Shown here in pieces: positions 8,073 to 16,298 of a stretch of DNA of 51,853 nt (the first letter of the stretch is position 1; each line of letters starts with the position of its first letter). Source of the DNA: Hymenobacter sp. (lineage in GTDB: Bacteria > Bacteroidota > Bacteroidia > Cytophagales > Hymenobacteraceae); contig JANXMN010000236.1 of NCBI GenBank assembly GCA_025354605.1, positions 1 to 51,853 on the forward strand. Reading direction: 5' to 3'. The notes under the pieces are model-generated. The model did no database searches, was not told where the DNA came from, and saw only the letters and a list, made by a program, of their open reading frames with translations. The position numbers and the translations under genes are program-made.

Positions 8073-8645
8073 TCAGAAGCCATTCTGCGCCTGATATTCG
8101 GCCGCTACTTTTTCAATCTGGGCTACGTGCCGTTCGGCGTGCTTGGCCAGGAAGTAGACGAAATCGTACACGTCGAGCTTGCCCAGGTCATTCACCGACA
8201 TGGTGGTGCGGTGCAGCACGCCTTCGCCGTGGGGCAGGCGGGCCAGCACGGCCCGGCACTGGTGCAGCTGCAGGTGCAGCGTGGCCGCTACTTCCGGCCC
8301 CGTTTTCAGCCCGCGCGGCTCCATATGCTCGGGCCGCACCCAGGTGAATGCGCCGGGCCGGCCAATCTCATCGAGGTGGGCGCGCACCGATTGGCGGTTG
8401 GCCAGCTCGGTGGCCAGGTCCAGATTGTGCACGTTTTTCAGCGCCTTCAGCGCGCTTTTTTCGATGAGAATGAGCAGGTAATGATTGGTGAGGGTGACAT
8501 GCTCCAGAATCTGGGCAATAGACCAGCCGCCACTGGCCGGACGGTAATCCCGCAGCGCCAACGGGGCCGCAATCCACTCATCAAACAAGCCGAAATCGGC
8601 GACCAGCTTTTGGTCAGTTTCGGCAATCAGCTGGGTGATATCCAT
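8073..8645 (-). CDS. DinB family protein
   Basis: 190-residue four-helix DinB/YfiT-like protein. It has the usual starting helix (MDITQLIAETDQKL), the GGWSIAQILEHVTLTNHY segment with the first metal-binding histidine, and a C-terminal HAERHVAQI segment with the remaining histidines. Members are metal-binding, often thiol-dependent S-transferases or hydrolases of uncertain substrate. It starts 8 nt after the stop of the phosphatase gene on the same strand, so the two may share a transcript. A function in the phosphatase pathway is not evident. Confidence 0.85.
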   Translation of the reverse strand: MDITQLIAETDQKLVADFGLFDEWIAAPLALRDYRPASGGWSIAQILEHVTLTNHYLLILIEKSALKALKNVHNLDLATELANRQSVRAHLDEIGRPGAFTWVRPEHMEPRGLKTGPEVAATLHLQLHQCRAVLARLPHGEGVLHRTTMSVNDLGKLDVYDFVYFLAKHAERHVAQIEKVAAEYQAQNGF

Positions 8646-8653
8646 GCCCGCAA

Positions 8654-9958
8654 CTATTTAAACCGGCAGCTGAGAATGGTCACGTCGTCGGCGAAACGGG
8701 TGCCGCGGGAGCTGAACTCCTCGATGCGGCGCATTAGCTCCTGGTGCAGCCGGGGCAGCGGCAGGTAGCGGCTGCGGTGCAGCACCGCCAGCACGCCTTC
8801 TTCGCCAAACTCGTTGCCGTCGGCATCGAATACTTCAGTCAGACCGTCGGTGTAGAGCAGCAACAGCGAATGGGGCGGAATTTCGACCTCGCCAACCCGC
8901 AGCATCGGCAGGTCCTCCATAATCCCCAGCATTACGGTGCCGTCCTTGAGGGTGCGCACCGTGCCATTGTCGGCCAGCAGCAGCGGGTCGTTGTGGCCGG
9001 CGTTCACAAATTCGAAGCGGCGCGTGCGGCGGTGGTAGATGCCCAGAAAGGCCGTGATAAACTTCTCGCCGCCCGAATTGCGAAACAGCAGGTGGTTGAG
9101 CTCGGGTACCACCGTGGCCAGCGGCACGCCCTGGCGCAGCAGCGTGCGCAGCCCGGCCTGGAAGTTCGACATGAGCAGCGAGGCCGGCACGCCCTTACCG
9201 CTCACGTCGGCCACGCACAGCATCACGCGGTCCGCGTCGATTTCCACCACGTCGTAGTAGTCGCCGCCGATTTCGGTGTGGGGCACGTAGGTGCGCTCCA
9301 GGGCCACGTCGGTATCGTTGGGCAGCTCGCGCGGAAACAGCAGCTTCTGCACTTCTTGAGCAATCTCGATTTCCTTGCGCACGGCTGCATCGGCCACGCG
9401 CTGGGCCTGGAGGCGGTGGTTTTCGACGGCCCCCATCAGGGTATTGGCCAGCGAGGTGAGGAAAGGGATGAGCTGCTCGCGGTCGTAGTTGGAACGAAAG
9501 CCCCCCACGAACACGTAGGCCACTACCCGGCGCTGCTGGAGAATGGGCAGAATCAATTCATATTTTTCCCAGGCCACCCCCATATTGAGGTCTTCCACGG
9601 CCTGGGGCTCGCGCACTTCCGCATCAAGCAATGGGCCAGTCAAGGGGAGCTTTTCGGCCGATGCCAGGTCGCCGCCCAATACCAGCCGGGCGCGAAAACG
9701 GTCGTTTTCACGGGCAAACAGCACCAGCTTTACCACGTTGGGCTGGCCCTGCAGGGTCAGGCGCATCATGTGGTAGAGCTCGTCGATGGTATGGTCACGA
9801 GCCGTCATGTCGTGGGCGACGCCCAACACGGTATCGAGCTCGAACTGCTTAAGCATCAGTTGGCGCTTGAGCTGTTTGAGTTGGGCATCGCGCGCGGCGA
9901 GCAGGGCGGCCGAATCGGCTGGGTGCGGGGTAGGCGAATCGGGGACGGCGGTAGCCAT
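8654..9958 (-). CDS. GAF + PP2C (SpoIIE/RsbU-type) serine phosphatase
   Basis: 434-residue signalling protein. An N-terminal coiled coil (about residues 20-55) is followed by a GAF-like sensor region (about 60-190), a linker helix (EIAQEVQKLLFPRELP), and a PP2C/SpoIIE domain. The domain carries the metal-site motifs GGDYYDV, VADVSGKGVPASLLM, FVNAGHNDPLL, LYTDGLTEV and a late FADDVTILS. The family dephosphorylates STAS-domain anti-anti-sigma factors in partner-switching cascades. A stand-alone STAS protein is encoded at 40145 in this window and could be a substrate (inference). The ATG at 9958 is preferred over the TTG three codons upstream. Confidence 0.92.
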   Translation of the reverse strand: MATAVPDSPTPHPADSAALLAARDAQLKQLKRQLMLKQFELDTVLGVAHDMTARDHTIDELYHMMRLTLQGQPNVVKLVLFARENDRFRARLVLGGDLASAEKLPLTGPLLDAEVREPQAVEDLNMGVAWEKYELILPILQQRRVVAYVFVGGFRSNYDREQLIPFLTSLANTLMGAVENHRLQAQRVADAAVRKEIEIAQEVQKLLFPRELPNDTDVALERTYVPHTEIGGDYYDVVEIDADRVMLCVADVSGKGVPASLLMSNFQAGLRTLLRQGVPLATVVPELNHLLFRNSGGEKFITAFLGIYHRRTRRFEFVNAGHNDPLLLADNGTVRTLKDGTVMLGIMEDLPMLRVGEVEIPPHSLLLLYTDGLTEVFDADGNEFGEEGVLAVLHRSRYLPLPRLHQELMRRIEEFSSRGTRFADDVTILSCRFK

Positions 9959-10233
9959 ATGCGGCAAGGTACACTATTGCGTTCGAAAGCTGGAACACGG
10001 CAGGCAAACACAGGACATTGCCGAGAAACTATCCGTCTCGTCCCCGGCAGTTAAAGCGCAATAGCGGCATAATCCGTCCATTTTACACTTGAACCGATTG
10101 GATTACAGCCAGCGGAAGGGCGATTGAAAACGACCTGCTTCGAGGCAGTAATCCGGGGGCTCGGCGCAAGTTTGGCCCAATGTTGGGCGGCAGGGTGTGG
10201 CAGAGAGGGGCGCGACGCGGCAGCGGCTTCATC
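9959..10233. other. intergenic gap, no gene seen
   Basis: About 275 nt between the start of the phosphatase gene and the stop of the permease gene, both on the minus strand. I see no convincing ORF, RNA gene or strong hairpin. A TACCTTG word just before the phosphatase start is a weak match to the -7 box. Confidence 0.5.
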
Positions 10234-11424
10234 CTACCCGGCTACCGGGGTTTTGGGGTCGTAGGCGTCGCGCAGGCCGTTGCCGAGCAGGTTGAAGCTG
10301 AGCACCAGCAGCGAGATGGCCAAGCCCGGCAGCAGCGTAAGCCACAGGCCGGCCTCAGTACCGAGTAGGTCATATCCCTCCTTCACCATCAGGCCCCAGC
10401 TCGGTGCCGGTGGCTGCACCCCCAGGCCCAGAAAGCTCAGCCCCGCTTCGAGCAGAATGGCGGAAGCGAAGTTGCTTGTGGCCAGCACGATGAGCGGCCC
10501 GCGCATGTTGGGCAGCAGGTGCCGGGCAATGAGGCGAGAAGTGGGCAAGCCCAATACGCGGCCGGCCTCTACGAAGGTGGCCGCGCGCAGGCTCAGCATC
10601 TGCCCGCGCACCACGCGCGCCACATCCACCCACATGGTCAGGCCCACGGCCACGAAGCTCACCCACACCCCTTTGCTATCGAGGGCCAGCGAAATAGCGA
10701 TAACGAGCATGATGCCGGGAATGCTCCACACCACCGTCATCACACCCAGCAACAGCGAGTCGACCCAGCCGCCGAAGTAGCCGGCCACCGCGCCCACGGC
10801 CATGCCCAGCACCAATGAAATGAGCACCGCCACTAAGCCGATACCCAGCGAGATGCGCGTGCCCAGCAGCAGCCGGCTCAGCTCGTCGCGCCCGGCTTTG
10901 TCGGTGCCCAGCGCGTAGCGGCGGGTAAGGAGGTGGCTTTGGCGGATTTCGCCCTGCAGCTCGGCGCGCGGGCCGGCGTGGCCCGTCACGGCCGAGAGCA
11001 GCAGGCGGCGCGGCCGGCCGGCTTCGGCCGAGTGCTGGCCCAGCGGCTTTAAGATGAGGGAGTCGCCGGCAAATGCGTAGCCGCCGATGGGCGTTTCCTG
11101 CCATTCGGGCTCGCGGCCGCCCAGCCAGGTGCTAAAGATGTTGGCCGGCGACGCGCCCAAACGGGCCGAATCGGGCAGCGGCTGGCGCAGCAGCAGCACC
11201 CGCAGCCCGGGGCTTTCCTTCTGCACCTGCACGAAGCCGTGGTTGGCGTTGGGGGAGTTATCGGGCAGTACCCAGTAGCCCAGCAGGGCCACCAGCGCGC
11301 ACAGGACAATAAAGGCCAGGCCGGCCACGGCTGGGCGGTTCTGCCACAGGCGCTGGCGCACGTAGTAGCCGGGCGGCCGGGCGGCGGCCAGGGCAGCCCC
11401 GGGCGAAACGGCCGTGGTTGCCAC
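10234..11424 (-). CDS. OppC/DppC-type ABC transporter permease
   Basis: 396-residue inner-membrane permease of the peptide/nickel importer class. The first helix lies near residues 32-52. A large periplasmic insert follows (about 55-165), which is long for OppC. Then comes the conserved YALGTDKAGRDELSRLLLG segment, five more helices, and the EAA loop (EAGRVLGLPTSRLIARHLLPN region) that docks the ATPase. It starts with GTG two nt after the stop of the small gene upstream. No OppA, OppB, OppD or OppF gene is nearby, so partners must be encoded elsewhere. The substrate is unknown. Confidence 0.9.
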   Translation of the reverse strand: MATTAVSPGAALAAARPPGYYVRQRLWQNRPAVAGLAFIVLCALVALLGYWVLPDNSPNANHGFVQVQKESPGLRVLLLRQPLPDSARLGASPANIFSTWLGGREPEWQETPIGGYAFAGDSLILKPLGQHSAEAGRPRRLLLSAVTGHAGPRAELQGEIRQSHLLTRRYALGTDKAGRDELSRLLLGTRISLGIGLVAVLISLVLGMAVGAVAGYFGGWVDSLLLGVMTVVWSIPGIMLVIAISLALDSKGVWVSFVAVGLTMWVDVARVVRGQMLSLRAATFVEAGRVLGLPTSRLIARHLLPNMRGPLIVLATSNFASAILLEAGLSFLGLGVQPPAPSWGLMVKEGYDLLGTEAGLWLTLLPGLAISLLVLSFNLLGNGLRDAYDPKTPVAG

Positions 11425-11426
11425 CG

Positions 11427-11684
11427 CTAGCGGGTGTTGTGCTGCAGCAGGCCTTCCTTCGAGGCCAGGTAAGCAGCATCGCGGGCAATGGCACCGAACG
11501 AATTGGTTTCGTAGGCCAGCTCGGTGTCAGGGTCGGGCCAATAGCTGCGGATGAGGCCCTGCTCCAGTAGAGCGCGGAGCTGGTTTTCGAGCTCGGGCGC
11601 GGGCAGCCCGGTTTTCTGGAGCAGCGCACGGAAGGGGGTGACGAAGTACAGCTCGTCGAGCAGGTCGAATTCGGGGTCAGTCAC
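11427..11684 (-). CDS. small conserved protein before the OppC-type permease
   Basis: 85-residue soluble protein, acidic at its start (TDPEFDLLDELYFVTPF). It has a predicted helix-rich body containing LENQLRALLEQGLIR, which looks like a small winged-helix-like or helical domain. The 171-residue track ORF extends far upstream through the divergent promoter, so the GTG at 11684 is preferred. The permease gene begins 2 nt after its stop, giving an operon of two. The function is not recognised. Confidence 0.65.
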   Translation of the reverse strand: MTDPEFDLLDELYFVTPFRALLQKTGLPAPELENQLRALLEQGLIRSYWPDPDTELAYETNSFGAIARDAAYLASKEGLLQHNTR

Positions 11685-11740
11685 GGCAGGATAATCAGGC
11701 AAATGGTGGGGTTGGGGCAAATGTAAGCCGGGGAGCGAGC

Positions 11741-11773
11741 TTTGCCGCTGGTCGGGCCAGCCGTTTATCTTCG
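11741..11773 (+). promoter_or_regulatory. promoter for DUF2233 lipoprotein
   Basis: TTTG at 11741-11744 and TATCTTCG at 11766-11773 fit the Bacteroidota -33/-7 pattern with a 21-nt spacer (one mismatch in the -7 box). The predicted start codon is about 77 nt downstream at 11851. Confidence 0.5.
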
Positions 11774-11850
11774 TGGTGCCGGCCCGCAACAGCGTCTTCA
11801 GGGGTAATATCGTGACCCATTTTTCTTGCCCTTCTCTGCCCCTACGCCCA

Positions 11851-12582
11851 ATGGTCCGCAACCTACCGGACGTGTTGCTGGCGGTATTTCTTTTGGCGCT
11901 GCTGCCGGGCTGCCAGCCCGCTCCCGATAAGCCAGAGACCAACTACGTCAGCTACCGCGCCGACCCGCGCCGACAGGCACTATGCCTGTACTGGCGCGAT
12001 GCGCAAGGCCACCGCTACGGCAGCGTGGGCCAGCTGCGCCAGTGCATAACGGCCCAAGGCGACAGCCTGATTTTTGCCATGAATGGCGGCATGTTCAACC
12101 CCGCCTTCGTACCTAAGGGCCTGTACATAGAAGATGGCCGCGAGCTGGCACCGCTCGATACGAGCGCTGGGGCCGGCAATTTCTACCTGAAGCCCAACGG
12201 CGTGTTTTATCTTACGGCCACGGGGGCGGCGGGCATTTGTCCCACGGTGGCGTGGCCGACCGTCGGCCGGGTGCGCTACGCCACGCAATCCGGCCCGCTC
12301 CTGGTGCTGAATGGGCACATTCATCCGGCCTTTCGCCTCGGCTCGGCCAACGTGCAAATCCGCAACGGCGTGGGCCTACTGTCCGATGGCCGGTTGCTGC
12401 TGGCCATGTCGAAAACCAAAGTCAACTTCTACGAATTTGCCGATTATTTTCGGCGAGCCGGGTGCCGCACCGCCCTGTATCTGGATGGCTTCGTGTCGCG
12501 CACCTACGCCCCGTCCGCCGGTTGGAATCAGTTGGATGGCGACTTTGGCGTTATCATCGGTGTCAGTGAGCCGCAACGCTAG
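11851..12582 (+). CDS. phosphodiester glycosidase (DUF2233/NAGPA-like) lipoprotein
   Basis: 243-residue lipoprotein. The N-terminus has a hydrophobic stretch ending in the lipobox LLPGC. The body shows the DUF2233 hallmarks: FAMNGGMFNPAFVPKGLYIEDG, FYLKPNGVFYL, ATQSGPLLVLNG, and a final LYLDGFVSRTY. Members of this fold cleave phosphodiester-linked sugars (human NAGPA) or act on cell-wall phosphodiesters. The ATG at 11851 is chosen because it gives the lipoprotein signal; the track start at 11773 lies inside the promoter. The 3' end overlaps the convergent cytochrome c gene by 20 nt. Confidence 0.85.
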   Translation: MVRNLPDVLLAVFLLALLPGCQPAPDKPETNYVSYRADPRRQALCLYWRDAQGHRYGSVGQLRQCITAQGDSLIFAMNGGMFNPAFVPKGLYIEDGRELAPLDTSAGAGNFYLKPNGVFYLTATGAAGICPTVAWPTVGRVRYATQSGPLLVLNGHIHPAFRLGSANVQIRNGVGLLSDGRLLLAMSKTKVNFYEFADYFRRAGCRTALYLDGFVSRTYAPSAGWNQLDGDFGVIIGVSEPQR

Positions 12583-13090
12583 CCTCGTAAGCCACCACCC
12601 GGCCTTCATTGGAGCTGATGTAAGCCACTATCGATGCGATTTCCTTGTCCGACAGGACAAAGGATGGCATTTGCTGCTTGTTAAATTTCGTGAACAGCGC
12701 CTCAGCATAGACATCACCGCTGGCCACCACTTTGCTGGAATTTTTCACCCATGGCAAAATCCACGACATTGGGCGGCGCATGCTGAGGCCAGCCAGGGCC
12801 GGGCCCACCACCTGCTCATGTAGCGCGTGGCACTGGGCGCAGTTATTTTTAAAGAGGGCATCGCCTGCCACCACGGCCGCCATTTCTGGCCCGGCTGCCG
12901 ACCGGTTGAGCGTACTGGTTGATTCAGCGGGCAACGCAGGGCCAGGAGTCGGTCCGGGAGCGGCGGTCGTGGCGGTTTCCTGCGCCGCGAAGCCCGCCAG
13001 GCCGGCGGCACTTAACAGGGTGAAACCAAAAAGCACGACTATCAAAGCCATGCCCACCGTCAGGGCAAACCGGACCGAACTGAGACGCAT
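12563..13090 (-). CDS. membrane-anchored monoheme cytochrome c
   Basis: 175-residue protein with an N-terminal signal-anchor helix (VRFALTVGMALIVVLFGFTL) and an Ala/Pro/Thr-rich linker. A class I cytochrome c domain follows, with heme motif CAQCH, then GPALAGLSMRRP and a likely axial Met in QQMPSFVL. It should face the periplasm and carry one electron in a respiratory chain. The ATG at 13090 is preferred, since it starts just before the signal sequence. A -7 box lies upstream inside an inverted repeat. It overlaps the convergent lipoprotein gene by 20 nt. Confidence 0.9.
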   Translation of the reverse strand: MRLSSVRFALTVGMALIVVLFGFTLLSAAGLAGFAAQETATTAAPGPTPGPALPAESTSTLNRSAAGPEMAAVVAGDALFKNNCAQCHALHEQVVGPALAGLSMRRPMSWILPWVKNSSKVVASGDVYAEALFTKFNKQQMPSFVLSDKEIASIVAYISSNEGRVVAYEASVAAH

Positions 13091-13097
13091 AATACGT

Positions 13098-13144
13098 TGG
13101 GCTTGGGTGGAATATATATGCCGCAAATTTACCATCCAAGCCCA
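13098..13144 (-). promoter_or_regulatory. inverted repeat around the cytochrome c promoter
   Basis: tgggcttgggtgg (13098-13110) and ccatccaagccca (13132-13144) are 13-nt inverted arms with one mismatch. A perfect -7 box, TAAATTTG on the minus strand (13131-13124), abuts one arm. This could be an operator or a hairpin in the leader. Confidence 0.45.
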
Positions 13145-13198
13145 CAGAGACGGTTTTTGCCTGGTATTTATTTGCCATCGCGTCCTCTCCCTCTCCCG

Positions 13199-14455
13199 CT
13201 ACCGCACGGCCCGCCCCTTCCACTGGTAGCCGCCGCGCCAGCCGGCCAGCCCCACTGCCAGCGCATATGGCGCATACAGAAGCTGCAGCGGCAGCAAACC
13301 CCAGAGCCACTTTTGCCGCTCGAAAAACCGCAGTACCGGTTCCAGAAACCATACGTCGCCGCCCAGCTTCAGCACCCACGCGCCGGCCACCCAGGGCCAC
13401 AGTGCCGGCTGCCAGACCAGCATCATCGCGCCGGTGGCCAGCGCCACGTTGGCCCCCAGCACCAGCAGCGCCAGCCGGCGCGGCGCCGAGCTGCGATAGT
13501 ACTGCCACTTGCTGGCCCAGCGCACCCGCTGTCGCAGCAGCGCCCGCAGCGTGAGCGGCGCGTCCGTGCGAACAATGGCCGCCGCATCGCGCAGGAAATA
13601 CGCCGTGCCGGGAAAGGCCGCGTGAATGGCGTGGAGCAGGAATTCATCGTCGCCGCTGGCCAGGTGGGCGTGGCCGGAAAAGCCGCCCACAGCGGCGAAG
13701 GCCGCCCGGCGGTAAGCCAGGTTGGCCCCGTTGCACATGGTGGGCTGCTGCCGGCTCAGGCAGGCCGCCCCCACTCCCACCAGCCCGGCGAATTCCAGCC
13801 CCAGCAACGTGGTGAAGGCAAAACCCGGCCCGGTGAGCAGCACCGGCCCACTGATGAAATTGGCTGTCGGCTGCTGGCTGAGCAGGTTCTCATAAGCCGC
13901 CAACCAGCCGGGGCCGAGACGGCAGTCGGCATCGGTGCATACCAGCCAGGGGGCGTGGGCCTGCTGCAAAGCCGCGTGCAAAGCAGCTTTTTTGCCGGTG
14001 AAATCGGCAGGCAGACGCACCAGACGCAAGCGAAACGGCGTTTCCAGGGCTGCGGCCGCTACGAAAGCAACTGTGGCATCAGTCGAATGGTCGTCGGCGA
14101 TGAGAACTTCGAAACGGACGGTGGGAAGCGTCTGGGCGGCGAGGTCGCGCAGCAGCTGCGGCAAGCTGGCATCCTCGTTGCGAGCGGCAATGAGAACGGA
14201 GAATTGTGGCATGGCATCGGTCTCGCGGGCCACCTCACCTCCTAGCCCCCTCTCCAGCGGAGAGGGGGAACTAGCTTTTAGCACTGGTTCAGCGCTGGCC
14301 GAACCAGGAATAGTCGCCCCCGCTCCCGCGGAGAAGGGGGCCAGGGGCCGTGCCCGGTAGGGGGTGAGGCGACCCGCCTGTTCAAACCCGCCGCGCAGCC
14401 ACCCCATCAGCCCCGCGTACAGCGCGGGCAGTACCAGCAGCAACGGCCCCAGCAT
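13199..14455 (-). CDS. membrane GT2 glycosyltransferase with repeat-derived insert
   Basis: 418-residue GT2 enzyme. An N-terminal helix (LLLVLPALYAGLMGW) is followed by an unusual low-complexity stretch at about residues 30-77. The GT-A domain then shows FSVLIAARNE, IADDHSTDAT, CTDADC, SGDDEFLL and RQRVRW. C-terminal helices and the tail YQWKGR follow. The stretch at 30-77 (including SPSPLERGLGGEV) is the translation of a GC-rich palindromic repeat and is not part of the fold. The ATG overlaps the stop of the upstream UPF0104 gene by 1 nt (TGATG), so the pair is coupled. The 742-residue track ORF is this gene plus a chance extension. Confidence 0.88.
   Translation of the reverse strand: MLGPLLLVLPALYAGLMGWLRGGFEQAGRLTPYRARPLAPFSAGAGATIPGSASAEPVLKASSPSPLERGLGGEVARETDAMPQFSVLIAARNEDASLPQLLRDLAAQTLPTVRFEVLIADDHSTDATVAFVAAAALETPFRLRLVRLPADFTGKKAALHAALQQAHAPWLVCTDADCRLGPGWLAAYENLLSQQPTANFISGPVLLTGPGFAFTTLLGLEFAGLVGVGAACLSRQQPTMCNGANLAYRRAAFAAVGGFSGHAHLASGDDEFLLHAIHAAFPGTAYFLRDAAAIVRTDAPLTLRALLRQRVRWASKWQYYRSSAPRRLALLVLGANVALATGAMMLVWQPALWPWVAGAWVLKLGGDVWFLEPVLRFFERQKWLWGLLPLQLLYAPYALAVGLAGWRGGYQWKGRAVR
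14229..14370. repeat. GC-rich palindromic repeat inside the GT2 gene
   Basis: The outer parts are inverted: cacctcacctcctagccccc at one end and ggggtgaggc at the other. Inner arms are ccccctctcc / ggagagggggaa and cgctcccgcgg / agaaggggg. The element stays open in the GT2 frame and contributes about 47 residues between the membrane helix and the catalytic domain. Repeats that read as PSPLERGLGGEV in translation occur as dispersed elements in several bacterial genomes (from memory; not searched). Confidence 0.65.
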
Positions 14456-15483
14456 CAGCGACGAGCGCGCTTTTCGCGCAGCACGCGCAGGCCCGGCACC
14501 AGCAGCAGGCCGGCCGCGCTGGGCAGCGCAATATTGATAACCCACAGGCTGAGGCTGGCCGAGAGCACCGGCAGTGCCGGCTGCCCCAGCAGCCCAAACA
14601 GGTGCGTGGCCGACAGCTCGCGCACCCCCACATCGGCCAAGGCGTTGAGCGAAGGCACTAGCGACTTCAGCAGGAAAGTGCCCGCCACCGCGGCCAGGCC
14701 CGGCCCGAGCGGCCCACCCACCCCGTAGCCATGCAGCAGCAGCAGAAACTGCGCGCAAAACACCCCGTAGCGCAACCCTGAAATAGCTAGCACCGCATGA
14801 ATGGCCCGCGCCCGGTAAGTGGGCATAATAGCCAGCGCCGGCCGGAACCGCCGTAGCGGCCGCCACACGCCCAGCACCGCCAGCAAAAGGCGCGAGCGGT
14901 ACAGCGGCAGCAGCAGCGCCGCGCTCAGCAGCAGCGCTGAGGCCCCGATGCCTGCTTCGGCGGCCGGGTAGCCGGCCAGGTAGAACTTCAGCCCGAACCA
15001 GAGCAAGCCCGCCAGCCCGGCCAGCACCGTAACGACCAGCTGGCAGTAGCGCCCCAAAAAAACGGCCCCCAGCGCACTCACGCGGCGGCTTTTCAGCTCG
15101 ATGATGCGGCCGGCATAATCGCCCACGCGGTTGGGCGTGGCGAAGCCCAGCGTGAGCCCGACCAGCACCGCCCGGAAGCTGCGCCCGAACGTGACCGGCT
15201 CCAGATGCCGGGCCAGGCGGTACCACTTCCAGGCCTCCAGGCCCCAGTTGAGGGGCACCAGGGCCAGGGCCAGCAGCACCGGCCCGCGCCCGGCCCCACC
15301 CAAAGTGGTAGCCAGCAGCTGCTGCCAGGCCCGGGCGGTATCGGGCGCGGCGAAAATGGAATTGTAGAGCAGCCCCAGCGTCAGCAGCGTCACCCCAACC
15401 TTGCCCCAGAACACGAGGCGCCGCCAACGCTTTTGCCGGCCGTTGTCCGGCTCCGCTGGGCTGGGTGCCGGGCCAGCTGGCAT
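14455..15483 (-). CDS. lysylphosphatidylglycerol-synthase-type membrane protein (UPF0104)
   Basis: 342-residue membrane protein with about eight helices and the LPG synthase transmembrane-region fold, without the cytosolic aminoacyl-transferase domain. Recognisable segments are LNWGLEAWKWYRL, the G-x-ATPNRVGDY stretch in GFATPNRVGDYAGRI, and SLNALADVGVRE. Relatives move or modify lipids, and some act with glycosyltransferases. It is coupled to the GT2 gene, which suggests both act on the same lipid-linked sugar. The ATG at 15483 is chosen; the track ORF runs on into the ruvC gene on the other strand. The ruvC start is 130 nt away, divergent. Confidence 0.82.
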   Translation of the reverse strand: MPAGPAPSPAEPDNGRQKRWRRLVFWGKVGVTLLTLGLLYNSIFAAPDTARAWQQLLATTLGGAGRGPVLLALALVPLNWGLEAWKWYRLARHLEPVTFGRSFRAVLVGLTLGFATPNRVGDYAGRIIELKSRRVSALGAVFLGRYCQLVVTVLAGLAGLLWFGLKFYLAGYPAAEAGIGASALLLSAALLLPLYRSRLLLAVLGVWRPLRRFRPALAIMPTYRARAIHAVLAISGLRYGVFCAQFLLLLHGYGVGGPLGPGLAAVAGTFLLKSLVPSLNALADVGVRELSATHLFGLLGQPALPVLSASLSLWVINIALPSAAGLLLVPGLRVLREKRARR

Positions 15484-15612
15484 GGTTGGGAGGGCCGTTT
15501 TTTCGTCGCTACTAGTTTCGCGATTAGCTATATCCGCACCCGAAGCCGCAGTTGCCGGCACAGCAGCAGCTGCTACCGGCCCAGGCTGGCGGGGGGCGTA
15601 ACTTTGCGCCTG

Positions 15613-16257
15613 ATGCCCGCTCCCCTTCGCCCCCGCCCCGCGCCCGCCACCGACCTGCTGCCCAAAATCATCATGGGCGTCGACCCCGGCACGCAAATTA
15701 TGGGCTATGCCCTGATTGAGGTGCGCGGTCAGCGCGTTGACGTGCTGTGCTACGACGTTATCAATATGAAGGCCTTGGGCTCGAATCACGCCGTAAAGCT
15801 AAAGCGGATTTTCGACCGCATGCTCGAGCTCATCGACGAGTACCTGCCCGACGAGCTGGCCATCGAGGCCCCCTTTTTCGGCGTCAACGTGCAGAGCATG
15901 CTCAAGCTGGGGCGGGCCCAGGGCGTGGCCATTGCGGCCGCCCTGAGCCGCCAGATTCCCTACGTGGAGTACGCCCCCACTAAGGTAAAACAGTCGGTGA
16001 CGGGCTCGGGTAATTCCACCAAGGAGCAGGTAGCCCACATGCTGCGCCAGACCCTGAAGCTGCCCCCCCTGGCCGAAGCCAGCACCTTCCTCGACGCCAC
16101 CGATGCCCTGGCCGTGGCCCTGTGCCACCATTACCAGAAAGGCAACAACGCCACCGTGAGCGGCGGCAAAAGCTGGGGCAAGTTTCTGGCTGAGAACCCC
16201 GAGCGGCTGGGGGCGAGCACCACGGCGGGCAAAAAGAAAGCCTCTACGAAGTCGTAG
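15613..16257 (+). CDS. ruvC: Holliday junction resolvase RuvC
   Basis: 214-residue endonuclease that resolves four-way DNA junctions with RuvAB. It shows the RNase-H-fold order and the four acidic residues: IMGVDPGTQIMGYA (first Asp), LAIEAPFFGVNVQS (Glu), and SVTGSGNSTKEQV followed by ATDALAVALCHHY (last Asp). There is a short Pro-rich N-terminal addition before the fold and a Lys/Ser-rich tail. The ATG at 15613 is chosen because the fold begins about 20 residues later; the 350-residue track ORF extends antisense through the neighbouring gene. Confidence 0.96.
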   Translation: MPAPLRPRPAPATDLLPKIIMGVDPGTQIMGYALIEVRGQRVDVLCYDVINMKALGSNHAVKLKRIFDRMLELIDEYLPDELAIEAPFFGVNVQSMLKLGRAQGVAIAAALSRQIPYVEYAPTKVKQSVTGSGNSTKEQVAHMLRQTLKLPPLAEASTFLDATDALAVALCHHYQKGNNATVSGGKSWGKFLAENPERLGASTTAGKKKASTKS

Positions 16258-16298
16258 CGAGCGGGGGTCTTAAAGGATGCCAATGGGTAGAGTACTCA

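Noticed and set aside
8744-10054. 436-residue plus-strand ORF opposite the phosphatase
   Set aside because: Shadow of the PP2C gene. High His/Gln/Val content and no recognisable domain.
14456-15427. N-terminal 300-plus residues of the 742-residue minus-strand ORF (13199-15427)
   Set aside because: This part is the shadow of the UPF0104 gene in another frame: Gly/Ala/Arg-rich and without domain signals. The true GT2 starts at 14455.
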